Positions 15,430-24,366 of a stretch of DNA of 64,000 nt are shown in pieces. The translations under genes and the position numbers were made by a program. The notes below the pieces were generated by a model that was not told where the DNA came from, did not search any database, and saw nothing but the letters and a program-made list of their open reading frames with translations. The first letter of the stretch is position 1. Each line of letters begins with the position of its first letter. Source of the DNA: Candidatus Solirubrobacter pratensis (GTDB lineage Bacteria > Actinomycetota > Thermoleophilia > Solirubrobacterales > Solirubrobacteraceae). Where the stretch lies: assembly GCF_000425945.1 (NCBI RefSeq), contig NZ_AUEK01000011.1, forward strand, positions 186,001 to 250,000, written 5' to 3'.

Positions 15430-17469
15430 GCGTCCCGCCGCCGGATCGGACACGCCGTCGCTCTCAGGCGCCGCGAGCGGGTGGCCGAGCGGCGTGGGGA
15501 GCTGCTGGGGCACCGGCCCCATCGGATCGATCTGGATCGGCCTGCCGTCCGTGCGCGCGGGCGGGGCGGTCAGGATCACGCGGCAGGGCGCCTTGTTGAC
15601 GACGTAGCGCGTCGTCTCCCCCACGACCGTGTCGTGCAGCCCCGGCTTGCCGCCGAGCCGCAGGCCGCCGCCCACGCGCGTCGGCTCCTCGGCGGCCAGG
15701 ACGACCGCCTCCACGCCGCGCCGCTTGGCCTCGTGGACGATCGCCTCGCCCGCGCGCCGGGCGCGCACGACCGCCGTCGCGACCTCCACGCCCTCGTACT
15801 CCTCGCCCACCGCCTTCGCCCGCTTGAGCGCGCCACGGGCGCGCTTGAGCTCCTCGTCGGGCACGCGGGCGTCGAGCGGGAGCGCCATCGGCACCTCGAA
15901 GATCCACAGCGCCTCGATCACCGCGCCGCCCTCCCCCTCGCCGGCGTCGTCGGCGGCGAGCCGGCCGGCGGTCTGCATGATGTCGTCGTCGAGCGGCGTG
16001 CCGAGGATCGGGACGAGCATCGAGCCGTACTCGGCCTCGGCGGAGCGCCGCGTCAGCGCCGTCTCGGGGACGGTCACGCGCTTGAGCACCGGCTTGCCCT
16101 GCGAGGTGCGGTAGCCGACGTAGAGGGCGATCCCGGACCCCATCCACACCAGGCCGACCCAGCGGGCGCCGCCGTGCTCGGCCAGCAGCGCGACGAACGC
16201 GAGCGCCGACAGCACCACGCAGAGCGCGCCGAGGACGGGCAGGTCGCCCCCCATGAAGCGCACGTTGAGCGGCATCCGATACGGGCGGTCGCGGTCCGGC
16301 TCCTTGTAACGCAGCCGCACGACCGACAGCCCGACGATGAAGAACGCGAGCGTCGCGCCGAACGCGCAGATCGCGGCGAGGAACTCGAGGTCGGCCGGGA
16401 TCAGCAGCCCGATCGCGGCGATCGCGCCGAAGCAGATGATCACCACGGGCGTCGCGCGGCTCGACTGCAGGTAGCCGATCCGCGAGGGGATCTGGCGGTT
16501 GACGGCGAGCGAGTAGCCCAGGCGCGAGAGCCCGAGCATCGCCGACTGGGCGGCGGCGGTGAGGATCGCCACGGCCGAGATGGCGACGACGTAGCGCAGC
16601 ACGTCGCGCAGCCACGCCTGCTCGAACGCGTCGGCGATGCCGACCATCGGCGCCTCGACCCAGCGCCCGCCGGTCTGCGGCAGCACCGAGGAGGCGACGA
16701 GCGCGATCCCGACGTAGGGCACGACCGCGGCGATCAGCCGTACGCCGATCAGCCGCCGCAGGCCCTTACGGCCGATCGCCACCTGGCCGGCGAGGCCGGA
16801 CGACGCATCGATGCCGCTGAACGCGACCAGCACGAGCGGGAAGGTGAACACGACGTCCTGAAGGTCGGGCGAGCCGGCCACCTGGGCGGGGTGGGTGAGG
16901 ACCTGCGGCTCGAACAGCAGCGCGAGCCCGAGCACGACGAACAGCAGCTGCACCAGCAGGTCGGCGAGCACGATCACGGCGACGCGGTCATAGCGGCGCG
17001 GCCCGGCGCCCCGGATCGCCACGAGCGCGACGTACAGGACCACCACGGCGGCGGTGCCGAACTCCACCAGGCCCGAGTCGAAGCCGTGCCAGAACGTGCC
17101 GAGGTAGTCGGTCGTTGCGAACGCGCACAGCGCGACCAGGATCAGGTAGTCGAGGCAGATCGCCCAGCCGGCGATGAAGCTCGCCAGCTCGTTGAACGCG
17201 TAGCGTGCGAGCACCGTCACGCCGCCGCGCTCCTGGTGCAGCGACGCGCCTTCGACGTAGCAGGGCACGATCACGGCGAACATCAGCGCGCCGACCAGGA
17301 ACACGACCCAGGTCAGCCCGAGCGCGCGCTCGGCGACGAGCCCGACCGAGAAGTAGATCGAGGCGGCGATGAAGCCCTGGACGATCCCGAACAGCGCCGG
17401 GCTCCCGAGCTGCCGGCGCAGGCCGGGCGGCTCGAGCGCGTGGTCGAGCTTGGTGAAGTGCTCCCTCAC
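15427..17469 (-). CDS. APC-superfamily permease with C-terminal universal-stress-protein domain (second of pair)
   Basis: 680 residues from the GTG at 17469 (VREHFTKLDHALEPPG). About twelve membrane helices over residues 30-470, then a cytoplasmic USP-like domain (about 500-640) beginning ETALTRRSAEAEYGSMLVPI and ending near RYVVNKAPCRVILTAPP. The last 40 residues are Pro-rich. The layout equals that of KimA, the APC-type K+ importer with a USP-fold tail, but also of uncharacterised amino-acid permeases. The GTG overlaps the stop of the 52-residue membrane protein by four bases. Frame positions upstream of 17469 overlap that gene and are not used. Confidence 0.88.
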   Translation of the reverse strand: MREHFTKLDHALEPPGLRRQLGSPALFGIVQGFIAASIYFSVGLVAERALGLTWVVFLVGALMFAVIVPCYVEGASLHQERGGVTVLARYAFNELASFIAGWAICLDYLILVALCAFATTDYLGTFWHGFDSGLVEFGTAAVVVLYVALVAIRGAGPRRYDRVAVIVLADLLVQLLFVVLGLALLFEPQVLTHPAQVAGSPDLQDVVFTFPLVLVAFSGIDASSGLAGQVAIGRKGLRRLIGVRLIAAVVPYVGIALVASSVLPQTGGRWVEAPMVGIADAFEQAWLRDVLRYVVAISAVAILTAAAQSAMLGLSRLGYSLAVNRQIPSRIGYLQSSRATPVVIICFGAIAAIGLLIPADLEFLAAICAFGATLAFFIVGLSVVRLRYKEPDRDRPYRMPLNVRFMGGDLPVLGALCVVLSALAFVALLAEHGGARWVGLVWMGSGIALYVGYRTSQGKPVLKRVTVPETALTRRSAEAEYGSMLVPILGTPLDDDIMQTAGRLAADDAGEGEGGAVIEALWIFEVPMALPLDARVPDEELKRARGALKRAKAVGEEYEGVEVATAVVRARRAGEAIVHEAKRRGVEAVVLAAEEPTRVGGGLRLGGKPGLHDTVVGETTRYVVNKAPCRVILTAPPARTDGRPIQIDPMGPVPQQLPTPLGHPLAAPESDGVSDPAAGR

Positions 17470-17624
17470 CGCCGCAGCTCCATGAACAGCCGCGCGGCCC
17501 CGGCGGCCATGAAGAGGACGCCGAAGATGATCCCGACGGCGAGCGCGCCGCCGCCGAGGGAGACCGTGCGCACGATCAGGACCACGCCGATCAGGATCAT
17601 CAGGCTCGAGAGTGCGCGCGTCAT
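17466..17624 (-). CDS. Small two-helix membrane protein between two permeases
   Basis: 52 residues: MTRALSSLMILIGVVLIVRT, a short glycine-rich turn, then a second hydrophobic helix ending in AARLFMELRR. Two membrane helices and almost nothing else. It overlaps both neighbours by four bases (ATGA with the upstream permease stop, GTGA with the downstream start), so it is certainly translated as part of the same unit. The position suggests an accessory subunit of the permeases. No family assigned. Confidence 0.8.
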   Translation of the reverse strand: MTRALSSLMILIGVVLIVRTVSLGGGALAVGIIFGVLFMAAGAARLFMELRR

Positions 17625-19534
17625 GCATGCACCTGCTGCAGCGCCGCCCGGTGCTTGTAGTCGCTCGAGTCCGGCTGGCTCTCGATGATCACGCGGCACG
17701 GGCGCTCGGCCAGCACCGTCTCGAGCGTCTTGCCGAACAGCGATGCGCCGTTGATTCGCCGCGGCAGCGGCATCACGATCGCCGCCGCGCGCATGTCGAC
17801 GGCCTCCTCGATGATGCGCCGGCCCGCCTGTCCAGAGCGGATCTTCTCCATGTGCCCGGACACGCGCGCGCCCGCCTGCACCCTGGCCTGCTCGATCAGC
17901 GACTCGGCGGCCGCCTCCGCCTCCGGCATCCGCGCGCTGATCGGCAGCGTCGCCGGCACGGTGACGAGCGCGAGCACGTGGATCCCGCGCCGCCGGCGCG
18001 CCGCGAGCTTGGACGCCGTCGCCATCACCGACCCGTCGTAGACGCCGTCGGCGAGCGGGACCAGCACGGAGTCGTACTCCGCCTCGTGATCGACCACCGG
18101 CTGCGGGATCGCGACCTTGTGCGTCGAGGTCAGGTCGAGCCCGTGGCGACGGCGGAAGAGGTAGTAGACGATGACCCCGAGGATCAGCCAGCCGGTGCCG
18201 AAGGCCGCGACCGGCAGGTTCAGCACGACGACCACCACGAAGGAGATCGCGGTGAAGGCGCCGCCGACGATCGCGAACAGCGGCAGCTCCACCCCGTGCC
18301 ACGTCACGTTCCCGGGACCCTTGTAGGAGCGTGGGAAGTCGGGCTTGGAGAAGCGCAGCCTGATGACCGAGACGTGCGCCATCGTGAACGACAGCAGCGC
18401 GCCGAACGAGTACACGCTGCCGAGGAACCTCGCCTGACCGGGCAGCGTGACGAGGATCGCGAACCCCGAGAAGACGACGATCCCGATCCATGGGGTGCGG
18501 AAGCGCGGGTGCAATCGGCGCAGGGCGTCCGGCATCTGGCGATGGATGCCCATCGAGTAGACGAGCCGGCTGATGCCGATCAGGCCCGCGTTGGTCGCGA
18601 GGAAGAGGATCGTCGCGGCCAGCAGGCCGACGTAGATCTCGAGCGGGTGCTGGAGCGCGCCGAGGTCCAGCTGGCGCACGACGCCGAGCACCGGGTCGCC
18701 CGCGAAGCCGCCCTTGTCGTCCGGCAGGCCGAGCAGCGTCTGGTACTCGCCGTCGACCAGCTTGACCGGCAGCGCCGAGAGCGCGACGGCCGGAAGCGTG
18801 AAGTAGATCGCGAAGACGGCCAGCCGCACGCGCGCGATCGCGCTCGGGATCGTGTGCGCGTAGTCCTTGGCCTCCTCGGACATGTTGGAGACCGTCTCGA
18901 TCCCGGTGTAGGCGAGCATCCCGATCGGGATCGCGAGGATGAAGTTCGTCCACGTCGGCGCGCTGCCCCAGTGGATGTTGTCGACCAGCGTCGACGGCGA
19001 GAACACCAGGATCACGCCGAGGATCACCAGCAGCACCTGCGTCAGGAAGTCGATCACCGCGAGCAGGACGTTGACCCCGGTGGACTCCTTGACGCCGACG
19101 ATGTTGATCAGCCCCAGCACGGCGATCATCGCGCAGGCGAAGACCGTGTCGCCGGGGCCGTGGCGCAGCGCCTCCCAGAACAGTCCGCCGAGGTAATGCG
19201 GGACGAAGAACGCCGAGGTGGCGATCGTCGCCACGTAGGTCAGCATCTGCGCCCACGCGGCGAAGAACGACCAGAACTCGTTGAAGGCGCGCCGCGCGAA
19301 GCTCGAGGAGCCGCCCGCCTCCGGGTACATCGTCGTCGCCTCGGCGTAGCTCGCGGCCGTGCAGAGGAAGAAGAACCCGGTGATGATGAAGACGATCGGG
19401 GTCAGGCCCAGCGCGTAGGAGGCGACCAGGCCCAACGCGTAATAGATCGACGAGCCCACGTTCCCGTAGGCGGTCGAGAAGAGGGCGTTGACCCCCAGGA
19501 CCCGTTCGAGGCCTTCCAGCCGGCGTCTAGCCAT
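17621..19534 (-). CDS. APC-superfamily permease with C-terminal universal-stress-protein domain (first of pair)
   Basis: 637 residues, ATG start. Membrane domain of about twelve helices, beginning with FSTAYGNVGSSIYYALGLV and an EAGGSSSFARRAFNEF loop typical of AA_permease_2 proteins. From about residue 490 a soluble USP-like domain starts (VDHEAEYDSVLVPLADG) and ends near ERPCRVIIESQP. Substrate uncertain: databases would call it an amino-acid permease, but the USP tail and the RCK genes in the same operon make K+ a serious alternative. Probably the first gene of a five-gene unit; TAGAAT lies eleven bases before the start. Confidence 0.88.
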   Translation of the reverse strand: MARRRLEGLERVLGVNALFSTAYGNVGSSIYYALGLVASYALGLTPIVFIITGFFFLCTAASYAEATTMYPEAGGSSSFARRAFNEFWSFFAAWAQMLTYVATIATSAFFVPHYLGGLFWEALRHGPGDTVFACAMIAVLGLINIVGVKESTGVNVLLAVIDFLTQVLLVILGVILVFSPSTLVDNIHWGSAPTWTNFILAIPIGMLAYTGIETVSNMSEEAKDYAHTIPSAIARVRLAVFAIYFTLPAVALSALPVKLVDGEYQTLLGLPDDKGGFAGDPVLGVVRQLDLGALQHPLEIYVGLLAATILFLATNAGLIGISRLVYSMGIHRQMPDALRRLHPRFRTPWIGIVVFSGFAILVTLPGQARFLGSVYSFGALLSFTMAHVSVIRLRFSKPDFPRSYKGPGNVTWHGVELPLFAIVGGAFTAISFVVVVVLNLPVAAFGTGWLILGVIVYYLFRRRHGLDLTSTHKVAIPQPVVDHEAEYDSVLVPLADGVYDGSVMATASKLAARRRRGIHVLALVTVPATLPISARMPEAEAAAESLIEQARVQAGARVSGHMEKIRSGQAGRRIIEEAVDMRAAAIVMPLPRRINGASLFGKTLETVLAERPCRVIIESQPDSSDYKHRAALQQVHA

Positions 19535-19545
19535 CCGTGCCGGCG

Positions 19546-19551
19546 ATTCTA
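19546..19551 (-). promoter_or_regulatory. -10 box TAGAAT for the permease/RCK operon
   Basis: Minus-strand TAGAAT (five of six consensus bases), eleven bases before the ATG at 19534, so a leader of only a few bases is expected. Confidence 0.5.
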
Positions 19552-19600
19552 GGATCAGGACCGGCTGCGCGGGCGCGCGGGGCGCAACCGGCCGCGGAGC

Positions 19601-20083
19601 CTAAGGTTCGTAGGAGCCCGGCACCCACGCCCGCGACGCCACTGCGAGTGCGTTCCAGGCGTTGATCGTGACGATCAGGCTCAGCAGCGCGGCGACCTCG
19701 CCCTCGCCGTACTCCGCCGCCACGGCGTCGTAGGCCTCCGGCGGGACGTGGCCGTCCGCCACCAGCGTCACGGCCTCGGTGAACGCCAGCGCGGCGCGCT
19801 CGCGGGCACTGAAGAACGGCGTCTCCCGCCACGCCGGCAGGGCGTAGATGCGCTGCTCGGTCTCGCCGATCGCGCGCGCGTTCTTGGTGTGCATGTCGAT
19901 GCAGTACGCGCAGCCGTTGATCTGCGAGGCGCGGATGCGCACCAGGTCGCGCAGCTTCGGGTCGAAGTCGACCTTGTCGAGCTGCTTCGTGGCGGCGTTG
20001 TCCAGGTGCGACATCGCGCGATAGAAGTCGTGCGCGTGCGCGTCGAAGTCGAGCCGGACCGGAACTTCCGTCGTCGTGGTCAT
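19601..20083 (-). CDS. AhpD-like / carboxymuconolactone decarboxylase-family protein
   Basis: 160 residues from the ATG at 20083; a GTG nine bases upstream is also in frame. The redox motif GCAYCIDMHT (Cys-x2-Cys with a following His) near 57-66 is that of AhpD-type alkylhydroperoxidases, which reduce peroxides or act as thiol-disulfide partners, and the rest is all-helical. It diverges from a MocR-type regulator across 47 bp, the usual arrangement for a regulator and its target. A GGAGG lies close to the start, inside the spacer after a TAACGT hexamer. Confidence 0.9.
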   Translation of the reverse strand: MTTTTEVPVRLDFDAHAHDFYRAMSHLDNAATKQLDKVDFDPKLRDLVRIRASQINGCAYCIDMHTKNARAIGETEQRIYALPAWRETPFFSARERAALAFTEAVTLVADGHVPPEAYDAVAAEYGEGEVAALLSLIVTINAWNALAVASRAWVPGSYEP

Positions 20084-20090
20084 GGCCTCC

Positions 20091-20096
20091 ACGTTA
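20091..20096 (-). promoter_or_regulatory. -10-like hexamer TAACGT for the AhpD-like gene
   Basis: Minus-strand TAACGT, seven bases before the ATG at 20083. The 47-bp gap to the MocR gene must hold both promoters and any operator. Confidence 0.4.
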
Positions 20097-20116
20097 GGCC
20101 TCCGGCGGCCCAGCGT

Positions 20117-20122
20117 TAAGGT
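20117..20122 (+). promoter_or_regulatory. -10-like hexamer TAAGGT for the MocR-type gene
   Basis: TAAGGT, eight bases before the GTG at 20131. Confidence 0.45.
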
Positions 20123-20130
20123 CCATTCAC

Positions 20131-21504
20131 GTGACGAGATCGTGGGCCATTTCCGGCGTCGACGTGCACCTCGCGGTCTCCGGCCCCGGCGTGCGCGCAG
20201 GGCTGGAAGCGGCGCTGCGCGAGGCCGTGCGGACGGGCCGGCTGACGCCCGGCACGCGCCTGCCGTCCTCGCGCGCGCTCGCGCACGACCTCGGGGTCGC
20301 CCGCAACACCGTCGCCGACGCCTACGGCCAGCTGGTCGCGGAGGGCTGGCTGATCGCCCGCCAGGGCTCCGGGACCCGCGTCGGCTCGCGCGCCGCGGAC
20401 GCGCGCGGCGAGAAGACGGGCGCGCCCGAGGCCGCCTCCCCCGCCCCGCGCTTGGACCTGCGCCCCGGCACGCCCGACCTCGCCGCGTTCCCGCGCGCAG
20501 CCTGGGTCGCCGCCACCCGCCGGGCGCTGGCGACCGCGCCGTACGACGCGCTCGGGTACGGCGACCCGCGCGGGCGGCCGGAGCTGCGCGGCGCGCTCGC
20601 CGCCTATCTGGCCCGCGCCCGCGGCGTCGACGCCTCCGCCGACCGGATCGTGATCGTCTCCGGCTTCACGCAGGGCCTGGCGTTGCTGTGCGACGTGCTG
20701 CGCGCCCGCGGCGCCCGCACGCTGGGGCTCGAGGCGTACACCCTTCCCGACCACCGCGATGCCGCCGCCGCGCACGGCTTCGGGATCGCGCCGCTGACGA
20801 TCGACGACGGCGGTGCCGTCCTGCAGGACGCCGACGCGGCCGTGCTGACGCCCGCGCACCAGTTCCCGCTCGGTCCGCCGCTCGCGCCGGAGCGGCGCGC
20901 CGCCGCGGCCGCGTGGGCGCGCGACCGGCTGGTGATCGAGGACGACTACGACGGCGAGTTCCGCTACGACCGCCAGCCGCTCGGGGCGATGCAGGCGCTC
21001 GCGCCCGAGCACATCGTCTACGCGGGCACGGCGAGCAAGACGCTCGCGCCGGGCCTGCGGCTGGCGTGGCTGGTCCTCCCCGCGCGGCTCGTTGACGACG
21101 TGGTGGGCGCGAAGCTGCGCGCGGACCGCAACTCGAGCGCGCTCGACCAGCTCGTGCTCGCGGAGCTGATCGCCTCCGGCGGCTACGACCGTCACGTCCG
21201 CCGCGCCCGGCTCGCCTACCGGCGCCGCCGCGACCGGCTCGTGGCGGCGCTGCGGCGCGACGCCCCGCGGGTACGGATCGCGGGCGTCGCCGCCGGGCTG
21301 CACGCGCTGCTCGAGCTCCCGCCCGGCGAGCACGAGCAGGAGGCCGTCGCGCGCGCCGCGGCGCACGGCGTCGCGGTGATGGGGCTCGACACCTTCCGGA
21401 TCGGCGGCCCGCGGCACGGGCCCGCGCTCGTCGTCGGCTACGCGACGCCGCCCGAGCACGCGTTCACGTCCGCGCTCGCCCGGCTCACGGCGGCCGTCAG
21501 CTAA
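20131..21504 (+). CDS. MocR/PdxR-type regulator (GntR HTH fused to aminotransferase domain)
   Basis: 457 residues, GTG start. Residues about 15-85 are a GntR winged helix (LPSSRALAHDLGVARNTVAD, then GWLIARQGSGTRV). From about 105 follows a fold-type I aminotransferase domain; the PLP lysine is in AGTASKTLAPGLRLAW near residue 310 and the preceding EDDYDGEFRYD is the conserved cofactor region. MocR proteins use PLP or an amino-acid adduct as effector and commonly control the gene facing them, here the AhpD-like gene. The C-terminus ends normally eight bases or so before the remnant of the broken oxidoreductase. Confidence 0.92.
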   Translation: MTRSWAISGVDVHLAVSGPGVRAGLEAALREAVRTGRLTPGTRLPSSRALAHDLGVARNTVADAYGQLVAEGWLIARQGSGTRVGSRAADARGEKTGAPEAASPAPRLDLRPGTPDLAAFPRAAWVAATRRALATAPYDALGYGDPRGRPELRGALAAYLARARGVDASADRIVIVSGFTQGLALLCDVLRARGARTLGLEAYTLPDHRDAAAAHGFGIAPLTIDDGGAVLQDADAAVLTPAHQFPLGPPLAPERRAAAAAWARDRLVIEDDYDGEFRYDRQPLGAMQALAPEHIVYAGTASKTLAPGLRLAWLVLPARLVDDVVGAKLRADRNSSALDQLVLAELIASGGYDRHVRRARLAYRRRRDRLVAALRRDAPRVRIAGVAAGLHALLELPPGEHEQEAVARAAAHGVAVMGLDTFRIGGPRHGPALVVGYATPPEHAFTSALARLTAAVS

Positions 21505-22134
21505 TCGACACGCGGCGATCGCCGCCGCCAGGCTCGCGCCGCCGGCGGACTCGAGGATCAGGTCGTAGGGACCGCCTCCGGCCTCGGCGATCACCTCCGC
21601 CGCCCCGCGCTCGCGCAGCCGCTCGGCCTCGGCGGCGCGCGCGACGGCGGTCACGCGCGCGCCCGACAGCTTCGCGAGCTGGACGGCGAACGTGCCGACG
21701 CCGCCCGAGGCGCCCGTCACGAGCACGCGGCGGCCGAGCAGCGAGCCGCCGCGGCGGATCGCGTTGACCGCGGTCGTCGCCACCATCGGGATCGCCGCGG
21801 CGGCCGTGAACCGGACGCCGTCGGGCAGCGGCGCGATCCGGTGCGCAGGCACGGCGGCGTACTGCGCCCAGCCGTGCCAGTCGGCCAGCGCGGCCACGCG
21901 CGTGCCGGCGGGCGGGCCGCTGCCCTCGGCGGCCGGGCGCTCGACCACGCCCGCGATGTCCTGGCCGGGGATCCAGTCCTCGCGCGCGGCCAGCAGCCGC
22001 AGCTCGCCGCGGTTGAGCGCGAAGGCGCGGACGGCGATCAGCGCCTCGTCGGGCGCGGGCTCGGGGACGGGCACGTCCTGGAACTCGATCCACCCGGGAC
22101 CGTTGGGCGTGGAGACGGCGGCTTGCATGCTCAT
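21505..22134 (-). pseudogene. Zinc-type NADPH:quinone oxidoreductase, C-terminal third missing
   Basis: From the ATG at 22134 the protein reads as a normal MDR-family quinone oxidoreductase: a GroES-like domain (QDVPVPEPAPDEALIAVRAF, GQDIAGVVE) and the start of the Rossmann domain (VLVTGASGGVGTFAVQLAKL). Similarity stops after YDLILESAGGASLAAAIAA, where the sheet should continue with a glycine-rich turn and about 100 more residues. At that point the sequence meets the 3' end of the MocR gene, and the frame runs on antisense through that gene without a stop until 20116. About 210 residues of the family's usual 310 or so remain. A deletion next to the MocR gene is the simplest reading. Confidence 0.75.
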
Positions 22135-22180
22135 GCCCCACAGGAGACCAAGCCCGCGCCGCGCGACCAAGAGCCGCGCC

Positions 22181-22208
22181 GGCTCGACCTCGCGGACGAG
22201 GTCGAGCC
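22181..22208 (-). terminator. Perfect 12-bp hairpin behind the pyrophosphatase gene
   Basis: GGCTCGACCTCG and its exact complement enclose a four-base loop, 29 bases downstream of the hppA stop. No T-tract follows on either strand, so termination would depend on the stem or on Rho. Confidence 0.55.
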
Positions 22209-22236
22209 GTTGCCGCGCTGCGCAGCCTGCGCAGGG

Positions 22237-24279
22237 CTACGCGATGAGCGGGATGATTAGGAGGGCGACGATGTTCGCCACCTTGATCATCGGGTTGATG
22301 GCAGGCCCGGCGGTGTCCTTGAAGGGATCGCCCACCGTGTCACCGGTGACCGACGCGGCGTGTGCCTCAGAGCCCTTGCCGCCGTGCGCGCCGTCCTCGA
22401 TCAGCTTCTTCGCGTTGTCCCACGCGCCGCCGCCCGAGGTCATCAGCACGGCGAAGAAGAGCCCGACGACGATGACGCCGATCAGCAGGCCGCCGAGCAT
22501 GGTGTCCGAGAGGAGGCCGACGATCAGCGTGATCACGATCGGGATCAGCGACGGGATGATCATCTCGCGCTGCGCCGCGCGGGTCACGATGTCCACGCAC
22601 GTGCCGTACTCCGGCTGCTCGGTGCCGTCCATGATGCCCGGCTTCTCGCGGAACTGGCGGCGGACCTCCTCCACGACCGCGCCGCCGGCGCGGCCGACCG
22701 CCTCCATCGAGAGCGAGGCGAACAGGCAGACCATCATGCCGCCGATCAGCAGGCCCATGAGGACGTGCGGGTCGTCGAGCAGGAACTGGATCGGCCTGCC
22801 GAGCTCGTCCTGAAGCTCGATCTTGAAGGCGGCGAAGAGCACCAGAGCGGCGAGCGCCGCGGAGCCGATCGCGTAGCCCTTGGTGACGGCCTTGGTGGTG
22901 TTGCCCACCGCGTCCAGCGGGTCCGTCACGTTGCGGACGTCCTCGGGCATCTCCGCCATCTCGGCGATGCCGCCGGCGTTGTCGGTGATCGGGCCGAAGG
23001 CGTCGAGCGCGACGATCAGGCCGCAGAGCGACAGCTGCGCCATCACGGCGACGGCGATGCCGTAGATGCCGGCGAGCTCGTTGGAGCCCCAGATCGCGAG
23101 GACGATCACGATCGCCGGCGCGGCGGTCGCCTGCAGGCCCTGCGCGAGGCCCTGGATGATGTTCGTCGCGTGGCCGGTCTCGGACGCGCGCGCCGTCGAC
23201 CGCACCGGAGCGAAGCGCGTCGAGGTGTAGTAGTCGGTGATGACGAACAGCGCGCCGGTCACGGCGAGGCCGATCAGCGCGCAGAAGTAGATGTCGGTCC
23301 ACGCCGGCGCGCCGGCGCCGGGCAGGTCGTCCATCATCCAGTTGGTCACCGGGATGAACAGCAGCGCCGAGATGACGCCGGCCAGGATCACGCCCTGATA
23401 GAGCGCGCGCTCGACATTGCCCGAGGCGGACTTGACCGCGAACGTGCCGATGATCGACGCGATGATCGAGACGGCGCCGAGGATCAGCGGGAACATCACG
23501 ACCGTCGAGGCGCCCGGGAACGTCAGGACGCCGAGCAGCATGACGGCGACCGCCGTCACGGCGTAGGTCTCGAACAGGTCGGCCGCCATGCCGGCGCAGT
23601 CGCCGACGTTGTCGCCCACGTTGTCGGCGATCACGGCCGGGTTGCGCGGGTCGTCCTCGGGGATGCCGGCCTCGATCTTGCCGACGATGTCGGCGCCGAC
23701 GTCGGCGCCCTTGGTGAAGATGCCGCCGCCCAGACGGGCGAACACCGAGATCAGCGAGCCGCCGAAGCCGAGGCCGATCAGCGCGTCGACGGCCTTCTTG
23801 GTCTCGACGTCGAAGATCCAGGTGAGGATCCCGTAGTAGCCGGCGACGCCGAGCAGCGCGAGCCCGACGACGAGCATGCCGGTCACCGCGCCGCCGCGGA
23901 ACGCGACGTCGAGCGCCTTGCCGATGCCGCCGCGCGCCGCCTCGGCGACGCGCGCGTTGGAGCGCACCGACACGTTCATGCCGATGAAGCCCGCCGCCGC
24001 GGACGAGAGCCCGCCGATCGCGAACCCGATCGCGACCTCGATGTTCTGCAGCGGGATGAGCGCGATGAACAGGATCACGCCGACGATGCCGATCGTCGTG
24101 TACTGGCGCCGCAGGTAGGCCTGCGCGCCTTCCTGAACGGCGGCGGACAGCCGCTGCATGGTCTCGTTCCCTGGCGACAGGGCGAGCAGCGAGCGCGTCG
24201 TCAGCACGCCGTACGCCACGGCGAGCAACGCGCAGACGACGGCGATCAAGGCGCCGTGGTCGGACAGGAAATCTGACAA
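22237..24279 (-). CDS. hppA: Membrane-bound H+-translocating pyrophosphatase, K+-independent type
   Basis: 680 residues from TTG 24279, chosen because AGAGGGG lies five bases upstream; an earlier in-frame TTG at 24303 would sit in a terminator-like T-run. About sixteen membrane helices. The substrate loop is intact: [14 protein letters not shown], then [20 protein letters not shown]. The K+-dependence segment reads [18 protein letters not shown], with Lys and Thr at the positions (equivalent to 460 and 463) that mark K+-independent H+ pumps. It couples hydrolysis of PPi to proton export. It stands alone as a transcription unit or is reached by read-through of the hairpin just upstream. Confidence 0.95.
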   Translation of the reverse strand: MSDFLSDHGALIAVVCALLAVAYGVLTTRSLLALSPGNETMQRLSAAVQEGAQAYLRRQYTTIGIVGVILFIALIPLQNIEVAIGFAIGGLSSAAAGFIGMNVSVRSNARVAEAARGGIGKALDVAFRGGAVTGMLVVGLALLGVAGYYGILTWIFDVETKKAVDALIGLGFGGSLISVFARLGGGIFTKGADVGADIVGKIEAGIPEDDPRNPAVIADNVGDNVGDCAGMAADLFETYAVTAVAVMLLGVLTFPGASTVVMFPLILGAVSIIASIIGTFAVKSASGNVERALYQGVILAGVISALLFIPVTNWMMDDLPGAGAPAWTDIYFCALIGLAVTGALFVITDYYTSTRFAPVRSTARASETGHATNIIQGLAQGLQATAAPAIVIVLAIWGSNELAGIYGIAVAVMAQLSLCGLIVALDAFGPITDNAGGIAEMAEMPEDVRNVTDPLDAVGNTTKAVTKGYAIGSAALAALVLFAAFKIELQDELGRPIQFLLDDPHVLMGLLIGGMMVCLFASLSMEAVGRAGGAVVEEVRRQFREKPGIMDGTEQPEYGTCVDIVTRAAQREMIIPSLIPIVITLIVGLLSDTMLGGLLIGVIVVGLFFAVLMTSGGGAWDNAKKLIEDGAHGGKGSEAHAASVTGDTVGDPFKDTAGPAINPMIKVANIVALLIIPLIA

Positions 24280-24300
24280 AGGAACCCCTCTGGACTCAGA

Positions 24301-24335
24301 CAAAGCAGAAACGGCAGCCCGGGGAGGGCCGCCGT
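24301..24335 (-). terminator. Intrinsic terminator of the ten-gene t6A/Rex operon
   Basis: On the minus strand ACGGCGGCCC pairs with GGGCTGCCGT (one G-T pair) around a TCCCC loop and is followed by TTCTGCTTTG. It lies 32 bases after the DUF1844 stop. It is also only about 20 bases before the hppA start, so it may additionally limit read-through into hppA. Confidence 0.75.
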
Positions 24336-24366
24336 GGAGCGCGGGGAGTCTACCGTGGAGGCCGGA

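Noticed and set aside
20116..22170. A 684-codon minus-strand frame continuing from the quinone oxidoreductase through the MocR gene.
   Set aside because: Everything beyond about 21505 is antisense to a clear MocR-type gene and has no domain of its own.
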